Shown: in pieces, positions 21,933-29,514 of the stretch
Layout: every line of letters starts with the position of its first letter
How positions within the stretch are numbered: position 1 is the first letter of the stretch
Source: SCN-69-37 sp044507065
GTDB taxonomy: Bacteria; Acidobacteriota; Vicinamibacteria; Vicinamibacterales; SCN-69-37
Assembly: GCA_044507065.1 (NCBI GenBank)
Contig: JBIQJY010000013.1
Coordinates: 1 to 64,000, forward strand
Length of the DNA stretch: 64,000 nt
Direction: 5' to 3'
Position numbers and translations under genes: made by a program
Notes under the pieces: model-generated
What the model was told of the DNA's origin: nothing
What the model saw: only the letters and a program-made list of their open reading frames with translations
Databases searched by the model: none

Positions 21933-23039
21933 TCAAACCCTCATCGGCATGATCACGTAGGTGTACTCGTAGCCGTCGGCGCCCACCGGCTTCATCACGG
22001 CCTGGCTCATCTCGTCCTTGAATTCGAGCTGCACCTGGTCGGTTTCGACGACGCCAAGAAAGTTGTCGACGTAGTCGGCGTTGAAGCAGATCTGCATCGC
22101 GTCGGCGCTGTAGTCCACCGGCAGCACTTCGTGCGCCTCTCCGATTTCCGGTGTGCTCGACGTGATCTCGACCTGGTCGGTCCCCAGGACGAACTTCACC
22201 GCCTTCGATCGCTCGTTCGACAGCAGCCGGACGCGCTTGACGGCGGCGCCGAGGCGCGTGCGATCGAAATCGATGCGCTTGTCGTTCGACTTCGGAATCA
22301 CGCGCTCGTAGGCCGGGAAGTTCGCGTCGATCTTGCGCGAGATCAGCAGACGGCTCCCGGCACGGAAGAACAGGTGGTTCTCACCCTGCGCGAACTCGAT
22401 GGCATCGCCGTCTTCGATGAGCCTGGCCACCTCGTTCAGCGTCTTGCGCGGCAGCAGCACGTCGATCTTGCCCGCCGCACCCGGGGCGGATGGCACCCGG
22501 ACGAACGCCAGCCGATGTCCGTCGGTGGCAACCATGCTCATCGACTCGGGCTCGAGCACGAGCTGCGCGCCGTTGAGGAAGTACCGCGTATCCTCGCTCG
22601 TGATCGCGAACTTCGTATACGAAATCATCCGCTTCAGGTCGCCGCCCGGCAGCGAGACGAACGACAGGCCCGTATCGTCGGGCGGCGTCGGGAACTCCGC
22701 GGCCGGCAGCGTCTGCATGCGCGACTCGAAGCGATCGGCCGCAATCGTCACCGACCGGCCGGCCTTGTCCTGCTCGATCCGGATCTCGGTCTCCGGAAGC
22801 GCGCTGACGATCTCGAACAGTTTCTTCGCCGGCAGCGTGAGCGTGCCGTTGCGAACCACCGAAGCCACACACCGCGTCCGCAGCCCGACGTCGAGATCGG
22901 TCGCCAGCAGCGAAACGTGATCCTGATCGGCATCGATCAGCACATTGGCCAGAATCGGAATGGTGTTCTTCCGTTCCACGATGCCTTGAAGGAGGGCCAG
23001 TTCTTTCAGTAGATCGCTCTTGCGGACGACAAGCTCCAT
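21933..23039 (-). CDS. dnaN: DNA polymerase III beta subunit (sliding clamp)
   Basis: Ring-shaped processivity clamp for DNA polymerase III, also the docking site for repair polymerases and Hda-type regulators. I start it at the ATG at 23037-23039 (MELVVRKSDLLKELALLQGI), giving 368 residues, the usual length (E. coli 366). The start of the open frame 18 codons further upstream has no homology. The C-terminus ends YTYVIMPMRV, as in other clamps. It lies 57 bp upstream of gyrB and is separated from dnaA by a 313-bp region with origin-like features. Confidence 0.97.
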   Translation of the reverse strand: MELVVRKSDLLKELALLQGIVERKNTIPILANVLIDADQDHVSLLATDLDVGLRTRCVASVVRNGTLTLPAKKLFEIVSALPETEIRIEQDKAGRSVTIAADRFESRMQTLPAAEFPTPPDDTGLSFVSLPGGDLKRMISYTKFAITSEDTRYFLNGAQLVLEPESMSMVATDGHRLAFVRVPSAPGAAGKIDVLLPRKTLNEVARLIEDGDAIEFAQGENHLFFRAGSRLLISRKIDANFPAYERVIPKSNDKRIDFDRTRLGAAVKRVRLLSNERSKAVKFVLGTDQVEITSSTPEIGEAHEVLPVDYSADAMQICFNADYVDNFLGVVETDQVQLEFKDEMSQAVMKPVGADGYEYTYVIMPMRV

Positions 23040-23352
23040 GGGCGGGACGACCTCGTGTAGAGCCCGCTCCTGGCGGGCCTGGCCGGGACTCATCAGGCAG
23101 GCGGATCCCTGTACTGACAGTCGATCAAGTAAGACAAAGAATTATAACAAGAATAAGGGCCTGTTGATAGCCCAAACGATGGGGGTAAATCCAGCGGAAT
23201 CAGGGACTTAAGTTGTGGAAGCCGCTGCGGATCCGGCGCGGGTGTTTTCGCGTGCGGACTGTGGATAACTGCCGATGGCCCGCCGGCCAACAGTGCTCCA
23301 CAGGGGGCCGCTGTGGAAAACCCGGCGGCGGGGTGAAATTCGCGTGGATTTG
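23040..23352. other. Left part of candidate oriC (dnaN-dnaA intergenic)
   Basis: Gene-free. It contains an AT-rich stretch (about 23121-23157) that could be the unwinding element, followed by a perfect DnaA box TGTGGATAA at 23260-23268. Near-boxes are TGTGGAAAA at 23312-23320 and TTGTGGAAG at 23213-23221. CCACAG (23298) and CTGTGG (23311) face each other across 7 bp. Confidence 0.7.
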
Positions 23353-24687
23353 CTAGCGAAATGACTCGATCAGGGTGTTGACGAGGCTGTTGAAAACCGT
23401 GTCCTTCTGCCGCAGTTCCTCGACCTTCCGGATCGAGTGGATCACGGTCGAGTGGTGCTTGCCCCCGAAGCCCTTGCCGATCTCGGGAAGCGACGCGGAC
23501 GTCAGGGTCTTGCACAGATACATGGCCACCTGGCGCGGCAGCGCGACCGACCGAGAGTTGTTCTTCGATTTCAGTTCCGCGAGCTTCAACTGGTAGTAGT
23601 CGGCCACGAACTTCTGGATGGAATCGATCGTGACAACCCGCTCCTCACGCCGCAGCACGTCACGCAGGACCTCCTGCACGAGCGACATCGACACGTCCTG
23701 CCCCTTGAGGGACGCGTAGGCGAGCAGTCGGATGAGCGATCCTTCGAGTTCACGGATGTTCGACTTGCTGCGGCCCGCGATGTAGAGCGCGACGTCGTCG
23801 GGCAGCGCCACGCCTTCGGCCTCCGCTTTCCGCTTCAGAATCGCGATTTTCGTCTCGAGATCGGGCGGTTGGATGTCGGCAATCAGGCCCCATTCGAAGC
23901 GGCTGCGCAGCCGTTCCTCGAGTTCGCTGATCTGGTGCGGTGGGCAGTCGCTGCTGAGCACGATCTGCTTCTGCGCGTCGTGCAGGGCGTTGAACGTGTG
24001 GAAAAACTCGGTCTGCGTGCGCTCCTTGCCGACGATGAACTGGATGTCGTCGACGAGCAGGATGTCGACGCTGCGGTAGCGCTCACGAAAGTCGAGGATG
24101 CGATCGTAACGAATCGCGTTGACGACCTCATTCATGAATCGCTCGGCGGAAATGTAGGTGAGCGTCAGGCCGGGACTCTGGGTCAGCACGTAGTGCCCGA
24201 TGGCGTGCATCAGGTGCGTCTTGCCCAGACCCACACCGCCGTACAGGAACAGCGGATTGTAGGAGCGCGACGGCGCCTCGGCGACGGCCCGGCAGGCAGC
24301 GTGCGCAAACTGGTTCGATGCGCCGACGATGAAGGTTTCGAAGGAGTAGCGAGGGCTGAGTCCGCCCAGACCGGCGCTGACGAAAGGCTCGGGTTCTTCG
24401 GGCGGATCGGCGGCCTGCACCGGTGTGCCTGGAACCGCCGCGGCCTGCCCCTCCGGCTCGAAGCGGAGCCGCGTGCCGGGGCGGCCCACCTCGGCCAGGG
24501 CCTCCTCGATGATGACCGCGTAATGCTTCGTCAGCCAGTCGACCACCATGGGGTCGGCCACCCGGATGACGAGCGACTGGCCGTGGTCCTCGAGCAGGGT
24601 GGTGTGCTGGAACCACTGGTAGTAGCTGTACCGATTGACTTTGGTCTCGACGCGAGCCAGAACGTCGTCCCAAACGGTGGCAGCCAT
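23353..24687 (-). CDS. dnaA: Chromosomal replication initiator protein DnaA
   Basis: AAA+ initiator that binds DnaA boxes and melts oriC. Domain I lies at the N-terminus (WDDVLARVETKVNRYSYYQW), followed by a Pro/Glu-rich domain II linker. Domain III has Walker A GGVGLGKTHLMHAIGHYVL and Walker B ILLVDDIQFIVGKERTQ. Domain IV has the HTH signature FGGKHHSTVIHSIRKVEEL. I start at the ATG at 24685-24687 (MAATVWDD, 444 residues, typical). The frame stays open to 24810 but that extension is not conserved. Origin-like repeats lie on both sides of the gene, so autoregulation by DnaA is likely. Confidence 0.98.
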   Translation of the reverse strand: MAATVWDDVLARVETKVNRYSYYQWFQHTTLLEDHGQSLVIRVADPMVVDWLTKHYAVIIEEALAEVGRPGTRLRFEPEGQAAAVPGTPVQAADPPEEPEPFVSAGLGGLSPRYSFETFIVGASNQFAHAACRAVAEAPSRSYNPLFLYGGVGLGKTHLMHAIGHYVLTQSPGLTLTYISAERFMNEVVNAIRYDRILDFRERYRSVDILLVDDIQFIVGKERTQTEFFHTFNALHDAQKQIVLSSDCPPHQISELEERLRSRFEWGLIADIQPPDLETKIAILKRKAEAEGVALPDDVALYIAGRSKSNIRELEGSLIRLLAYASLKGQDVSMSLVQEVLRDVLRREERVVTIDSIQKFVADYYQLKLAELKSKNNSRSVALPRQVAMYLCKTLTSASLPEIGKGFGGKHHSTVIHSIRKVEELRQKDTVFNSLVNTLIESFR

Positions 24688-24873
24688 GTCCCGAAAACCC
24701 AGTTTCTCCGGCCGGTCGCCCCGGGGCGCCTCGTCCGGTTTGCAAATGAATATCAGGCCCAAACACGCCGGAAACAGGCGGATCGGGCGTCCTCCGCGGT
24801 TCGGTCTCAATCTACATCATACGTAGAATCAACGATTTACAGTCTACAGGACCTGCGACAGCGGATTTCCACA

Positions 24874-24899
24874 GAGTTTTCCACAGGTGTGGAAAACTC
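24874..24899. repeat. Perfect 12-bp inverted repeat made of two DnaA-like boxes
   Basis: GAGTTTTCCACA, a 2-bp GG spacer, then TGTGGAAAACTC: a perfect palindrome with 12-bp arms. Each arm holds one 9-mer (TTTTCCACA at 24877-24885, TGTGGAAAA at 24888-24896) that differs from the consensus DnaA box at one position. Confidence 0.75.
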
Positions 24900-25034
24900 C
24901 GGCGTGGGAAGGGCCGTCCACGGAAAGCTGGCGAATCTACCACAGCCGGCTGGCGCAGACAATCAATCACCGGATTGGCCGCGATCCGGGCGCTTCCGGG
25001 GGCCCATTCCGGGTCCCCCGAGGGGTCTGGCACA

Positions 25035-25064
25035 TTGACAGCCCGACCTCCGGACCGCTACGAT
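25035..25064 (+). promoter_or_regulatory. Sigma-70-type promoter for rpmH
   Basis: TTGACA at 25035-25040, an 18-bp spacer, and TACGAT at 25059-25064, followed by the rpmH start 43 bp later. This is a full-consensus -35 and a reasonable -10. Confidence 0.65.
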
Positions 25065-25106
25065 TCTGGTTTCTCCAGGGCAACCTCTGACCTGGACGGG
25101 AGCCAC

Positions 25107-25253
25107 ATGAAGCGCACGTATCAGCCCAACCGTCGCCGCCGCCGGCGCACCCATGGATTCCTCGTCCGCATGGCGACGAAGAACGGCCGTCTCGTCCTGA
25201 AGCGTCGTCGCGCCAAGGGCCGCAAGCGGCTGTCGGTGTCCTCGCCCGCGTAG
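25107..25253 (+). CDS. rpmH: 50S ribosomal protein L34
   Basis: The small basic ribosomal protein L34 (48 residues), starting MKRTYQPNRRRRRRTHGF and continuing RMATKNGRLVLKRRRAKGRK, the hallmark sequence of the family. The C-terminus is slightly longer than in E. coli (46 residues). A Shine-Dalgarno-like GACGGGAG precedes the ATG at 25107. The order rpmH-rnpA-yidD-yidC is the standard origin-proximal cluster. Confidence 0.97.
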   Translation: MKRTYQPNRRRRRRTHGFLVRMATKNGRLVLKRRRAKGRKRLSVSSPA

Positions 25254-25304
25254 CGCCTCGTTGTTTCCGGCCGCACGCCCGTCGTGCGCGCCCGTCATCA
25301 ACAG

Positions 25305-25673
25305 ATGCCACTACGGTTCGGTCCCCGCGTCCGCCTGCGTGCTCGCGGCGAGTTCACGCTCGTCCAGAAACAGGGGCGACGCGTGGCGACCCCGTACATG
25401 ACCGTTCTTGCCCTTCCCAATGCACTCGACTGCGACCGTCTCGGCGTGATTGCATCCCGCCGATACGGCGGCGCTGTCGCCCGCAACCGCGCCAAGCGGC
25501 GAATTCGTGAAGTATTCCGGCGACAGGAGCCGGCGCTGAGCGCGTCGCGCGGCTTCCGTCCGCTCGACGTGGTGGTCATTCCGCGTCGCGAACTGGCGAC
25601 CGCGCCGTTTGCCGCACTCGAAGCCGATTTTCAGGGAGCACTCGGGCGGCTCGATCGCGCGAGGCGCCGATGA
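25305..25673 (+). CDS. rnpA: Ribonuclease P protein component
   Basis: Protein cofactor of RNase P, which matures tRNA 5' ends together with the catalytic RNA. The 122-residue product has the family signature RNRAKRRIREVFR and the central cleft region FTLVQKQGRRVATPYMTVLA. I prefer the ATG at 25305 (MPLRFGPRVRL); a GTG at 25284 would add seven residues. Its stop overlaps the yidD start (ATGA), indicating translational coupling. Confidence 0.94.
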   Translation: MPLRFGPRVRLRARGEFTLVQKQGRRVATPYMTVLALPNALDCDRLGVIASRRYGGAVARNRAKRRIREVFRRQEPALSASRGFRPLDVVVIPRRELATAPFAALEADFQGALGRLDRARRR

Positions 25674-25936
25674 CGCCCGCGGCGCGTGTCGCGCAGGCGC
25701 TCATTCGGGCTTACCAGCTGCTGCTCGGTCCGTTCATGGGTGGTGCGTGCCGGTTCGAGCCGTCGTGCTCGACCTACGCCATGGAGGCCATCGCCACGCA
25801 CGGTGCGGTGAAGGGGACGTGGCTCACGGTGCGGCGCCTGGGTCGCTGCCATCCGTTCGCGGCGCCGGGTTTCGATCCCGTGCCGCCGGCCGCGTCCGGC
25901 GAGGCGCTCGCGGCCAGCCACCGCGGCCACAGGTAG
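25670..25936 (+). CDS. yidD: Membrane protein insertion efficiency factor YidD
   Basis: Small (88 residues) membrane-associated protein that assists YidC-dependent insertion. The conserved core is visible: IRAYQLLLGPFMGGACRFEP, then SCSTYAMEAIATHG, then RLGRCHPFAAPGFDPVP. It overlaps rnpA by 4 bp and precedes yidC by 12 bp, the usual arrangement. Confidence 0.94.
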   Translation: MTPAARVAQALIRAYQLLLGPFMGGACRFEPSCSTYAMEAIATHGAVKGTWLTVRRLGRCHPFAAPGFDPVPPAASGEALAASHRGHR

Positions 25937-25948
25937 TCATCAATCGAC

Positions 25949-27637
25949 ATGGAAAAGCGGGTCTTTCTAGCGATTCTTCTCTCGTTTGCCGTGCTGGCCA
26001 TCTACCAGTCGGTCTTTCCGCCGGTGCGTCCGACGCCGGCGGCAATCGACCAGCCGGCATCCGCACCGCAGCAGGCCGCTGCACCGGCACCTGCCGCGCC
26101 CGCGCCTGTCGCGCCGACAGCGGCGCCGATTGTGGCCGACGCGACGGCGCGCGAAGTGGTTGTCGAGACCGACGCCGTGCGTGCGGTGTTCTCCACGGCG
26201 GGGGCGACGCTCGTGAGCTGGCAGCTCAAGAACTATCTGGAGAACGGCGAGCCGCTCGAGCTGCTGCCGACCGACATTCCCGCCGAAGTTCCACGCGCGT
26301 TCGACATCTCGACCAACGACCCCGCCCTCTCGCGCACGCTTGCCACGGCGTTGTACCGACCGAGTGCCGATGGGCTGACGCTCGGGAGCGCGCCCGGACA
26401 GCTGGCCTTCGACTATCGCGACGAGTCGGGACTGAACGTGCGCAAGACGTTCTACTTCCAGCCGGAGGGCCGCCCCTATGTGCTGAAGGTCGAAGCCGCG
26501 GTGGATCAGGGCGGCGCGTCGCGGCCCGTCACCGTGTCCTCCGGCGCCGTCGTGGGGACGGGCCAGGAAGACGGCGGTTTCTACCACGTGTCGGTCCGCG
26601 CCGTGCAGGAGATCGATGGTGACGCGGATCACCTGTCGGCCGACGACCTGTCCGAACAGGCGCGCTACGAGGGGACGTTCGCATTTGCCGGCGTCGACAA
26701 CCAGTATTTCCTGGTGGCGGTGCTGCCGGGGAACGAACCCGTGCGGCTGGACTACACGGCAATTCCGCTGCCCGCCCTGCCCGGCACGACGGCCGACGGT
26801 CGCGGGTTGATGAACTTCGACGTCTCGGTCCCCGGATCCTTCGCGCTGCCCTACTACCTCGGTCCGAAGGAGTTCTCGACGCTGCGCGAGGCGCGCACCG
26901 AGCTGGTGCGTGCGATTGACTTCGGCTTCCTCGCCCCGATCGTCGTCGTGCTGCTGCAGGCGCTGAAGTGGGTGCACGGCTTTGTCGGCAACTGGGGCTG
27001 GGCCATCGTCGTGCTGACGCTGATCATCAACATCATCATCTTCCCGCTGCGGCACCGCAGCATGGTGTCGATGAAGAAGATGCAGGCGCTCCAGCCGCAG
27101 GTGAAGGCCATTCAGGAGCGGTACGCGAAGTACAAGGTCACCGATCCCGAGCGGCAGAAGATGAACCAGGAGATGATGGGGCTCTATCGGGAGAAGGGCG
27201 TCAATCCCGTGGCCGGCTGCGTGCCGATGCTGCTGACGCTGCCCGTCCTCTTCGCCTTCTACTCGTTGCTCTCGGCCGCCATCGAGCTGCGCGGCGCGCC
27301 GTTCTTCGGCTGGATCACGGATCTCTCGCGGCACGATCCGCTCTACATCACGCCCGTGCTGATGGGCGTGTCGATGCTCGTGCAGCAGCGCATGATGCCG
27401 ACCACGGCCGATCCGATCCAGCAGAAGGTCTTCCTGCTGATGCCGGTGATTTTCACCGTGTCGTTCCTGTGGGCGCCGTCCGGGCTGGTGGTCTACTGGT
27501 TCGTCAGCAACATCCTCGCGATCGGACAGCAGACGCTGACCAACCGCATGATCGGCGCGACGGCGCCGGCCGTCGCCAATTCCGCGGCGGCGCGGCGGGT
27601 GAAGGCAGCGCGCTCGAAGGAATCCGGTCAGTCCTGA
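25949..27637 (+). CDS. yidC: Membrane protein insertase YidC
   Basis: Oxa1-family insertase for inner-membrane proteins, working alone or with SecYEG. The 562-residue product has TM1 at the N-terminus (KRVFLAILLSFAVLAIYQ), a Pro/Ala-rich linker, then a large periplasmic beta-sandwich domain (about residues 65-320). The latter marks it as the Gram-negative form. The conserved core follows: WGWAIVVLTLIINIIIFPLR, KMQALQPQVKAIQERYAKYK, NPVAGCVPMLLTLPVLFAFY, and the final membrane segments. The C-terminal tail is basic (ARRVKAARSKESGQS), as expected for ribosome contact. Confidence 0.97.
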   Translation: MEKRVFLAILLSFAVLAIYQSVFPPVRPTPAAIDQPASAPQQAAAPAPAAPAPVAPTAAPIVADATAREVVVETDAVRAVFSTAGATLVSWQLKNYLENGEPLELLPTDIPAEVPRAFDISTNDPALSRTLATALYRPSADGLTLGSAPGQLAFDYRDESGLNVRKTFYFQPEGRPYVLKVEAAVDQGGASRPVTVSSGAVVGTGQEDGGFYHVSVRAVQEIDGDADHLSADDLSEQARYEGTFAFAGVDNQYFLVAVLPGNEPVRLDYTAIPLPALPGTTADGRGLMNFDVSVPGSFALPYYLGPKEFSTLREARTELVRAIDFGFLAPIVVVLLQALKWVHGFVGNWGWAIVVLTLIINIIIFPLRHRSMVSMKKMQALQPQVKAIQERYAKYKVTDPERQKMNQEMMGLYREKGVNPVAGCVPMLLTLPVLFAFYSLLSAAIELRGAPFFGWITDLSRHDPLYITPVLMGVSMLVQQRMMPTTADPIQQKVFLLMPVIFTVSFLWAPSGLVVYWFVSNILAIGQQTLTNRMIGATAPAVANSAAARRVKAARSKESGQS

Positions 27638-27649
27638 GGACATCGTTTT

Positions 27650-28102
27650 ATGAGCACGGAACTCGACTCGCAGGTGATCGCGTTCGTCCAGCAGGTCGTG
27701 GGCGCCATGGGCCTCGATCTGGCGGCCCACACCGAAGAAACCCCCGACAACGTCCGCATCAACCTGTCAGGTGACGGCGCCGACGTCCTGCTGCGACGAA
27801 AGGGCGAGGCCCTCGACGCGCTGCAGGTGATCGTGAATACGGCGTTCCGCCGCGATGCGCGCGGCGATCGTCATTACGTCATCGACGCGCTCGACTACCG
27901 CCGCGGCAAGGACGCCGAACTGCGGCAGATGGCGCTGTTCCTCATCGGCAAGGTGAAGACCAGCGGGACACCCCAGGAAATCGGCCCGCTCAATCCCTAC
28001 GCCCGGCGCATTGTGCACCTGGCCGTGTCCGAGGATGGCGCCGTGACATCCGAGAGCATCGGCGATGCGTTCCTCAAGACCGTGGTGATCTCGGCCAAGT
28101 AG
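27650..28102 (+). CDS. khpB: Jag/KhpB-family RNA-binding protein
   Basis: Cytoplasmic RNA-binding protein of the Jag/KhpB family, which in Gram-positives pairs with KhpA and affects cell division and envelope synthesis. The 150-residue product has a KH domain (RINLSGDGADVLLRRKGEAL, then DALQVIVNTAFRR) and an R3H domain (LNPYARRIVHLAVSEDGAVT). The N-terminal Jag_N domain present in longer homologues is missing. It follows yidC by 12 bp, the standard location. Confidence 0.9.
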   Translation: MSTELDSQVIAFVQQVVGAMGLDLAAHTEETPDNVRINLSGDGADVLLRRKGEALDALQVIVNTAFRRDARGDRHYVIDALDYRRGKDAELRQMALFLIGKVKTSGTPQEIGPLNPYARRIVHLAVSEDGAVTSESIGDAFLKTVVISAK

Positions 28103-28121
28103 ACGACCGCGGATCGGGCCC

Positions 28122-29486
28122 GTGTTCAGCACGATCGACACCATCGTCGCCATCGCGACGCCGCCCGGACACGGTGGAATTGGTGTGGTGCGGATCTCCG
28201 GAGCCGAGGCGTCGTCGATTGCCGCCTGTCTCCTCGATCGCGACGAACCCCTGCGGCCGCGCCAGGCGACCAGGTGCGCGGTCATCGATCGGACGATCGA
28301 TCCATCGCGTAAGGTCGACGAGGTGATTGTGACCGCCTTCGCCTCGCCGAAGTCCTACACCGGAGAGGACGTTGTCGAGATTGCCGCGCACGGCAGTCCG
28401 ATCGTGCTGCAGCGGATTGTCGCCCTTGCCGTGGCGGCCGGCGCGAGGATCGCCGAGCCGGGCGAGTTCACGCTGCGGGCGTACCTCAACGGCCGCATCG
28501 ATCTGGTGCAGGCCGAGGCCGTGGCGGACCTCGTGGATGCCGTGACGCCGCTTCAGGCCCGCGCGGCCATCGATCAGCTCGAGGGCACGCTGACAGGCAC
28601 CATCACCGCGATCGACGCGTCGCTGTTCGACCTGGCGGCGCGACTCGAGGCGTCGCTCGATTTTCCGGACGAAGGCTTCCACTTCATCACGCCAGGGGAC
28701 GCGCGGGCAGAGCTCGCCGCGATTGCCGGGCGGCTCGACGCCCTTGCGCGCGATGGCCGGCGTGGGCGCATGATCCGCGAGGGAGCGATCGTGGCGATTG
28801 CCGGCCGGCCGAACGCCGGAAAGTCACGGTTGTTCAACGCGCTCGTGGGGGCCGACAGGGCCATCGTGGCGGCGGCACCCGGGACGACGCGCGACGTGCT
28901 GAGCGAGCGGGTGGATATCAACGGCGTGCCGATCACGCTGGTCGACACGGCGGGTGTGCGCGACGCGACCGACGCCGTCGAGGTCGAGGGCGTTCGCCGC
29001 GCGCGTGAGGCGCACGCTGCGGCACGGCTCGTCCTTGTCGTGGTGGACGGATCGACGCCGCTCACACCAGCCGACACGGCGCTGCTTGCCGGGCGCAGCG
29101 AGGACAGCATCGTGGTTCGCAGCAAGTCCGATCTGCCGGGCGCGTGGCCGTCCGAGCGCCCGCCGGTGCCCGCGCACGTTGCTGTATCGGCGGTGAGCGG
29201 CGAGGGACTCGACGGGCTGCGGGACCGCATCGTGGCGCAGTTGACGGGCGTCGCCGGTCCGCTACGTGACACACCGGCGATGACCAACGCGCGGCATCTG
29301 GGTCTGGTCGATGAGGCGCGGGCGGCGATGGGGCGAGCCATCGGTGCGGTCGATAGTGGCGCGACCGAGGAGTTGGTCCTGGCGGAGTTGACGGCGGCGC
29401 GGTCTGCACTCGAGGCCATCGTGGGCCGACGCACCCCGGAGGACCTGCTGCGGCACATCTTCGGGCGGTTCTGCATCGGAAAGTAG
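28122..29486 (+). CDS. mnmE: tRNA modification GTPase MnmE
   Basis: With MnmG, installs (carboxymethyl)aminomethyl groups at U34 of several tRNAs. The folate-binding N-domain starts at the GTG at 28122 (MFSTIDTIVAIATPPGHGGI). The helical domain contains GEFTLRAYLNGRIDLVQAEA. The inserted G domain has GRPNAGKSRLFNALVG and DTAGVRD. The essential C-terminal CIGK motif ends the 454-residue product. MnmG follows after 28 bp. Confidence 0.97.
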   Translation: MFSTIDTIVAIATPPGHGGIGVVRISGAEASSIAACLLDRDEPLRPRQATRCAVIDRTIDPSRKVDEVIVTAFASPKSYTGEDVVEIAAHGSPIVLQRIVALAVAAGARIAEPGEFTLRAYLNGRIDLVQAEAVADLVDAVTPLQARAAIDQLEGTLTGTITAIDASLFDLAARLEASLDFPDEGFHFITPGDARAELAAIAGRLDALARDGRRGRMIREGAIVAIAGRPNAGKSRLFNALVGADRAIVAAAPGTTRDVLSERVDINGVPITLVDTAGVRDATDAVEVEGVRRAREAHAAARLVLVVVDGSTPLTPADTALLAGRSEDSIVVRSKSDLPGAWPSERPPVPAHVAVSAVSGEGLDGLRDRIVAQLTGVAGPLRDTPAMTNARHLGLVDEARAAMGRAIGAVDSGATEELVLAELTAARSALEAIVGRRTPEDLLRHIFGRFCIGK

Positions 29487-29514
29487 GCGGCGCGCGGGAA
29501 TGAGGTCCTGACGG

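Larger units (their letters stand above)
24688..25106. other. Right part of candidate oriC (dnaA-rpmH intergenic)
   Basis: A gene-free 419-bp divergent region. An AT-rich patch lies at about 24811-24850. It is followed by DnaA-box-like sequences, including an inverted pair at 24874-24899 and ATTTCCACA at 24865-24873. The rightward part holds the rpmH promoter. Together with the dnaN-dnaA region this resembles the split origin layout known from Bacillus subtilis. Confidence 0.65.
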
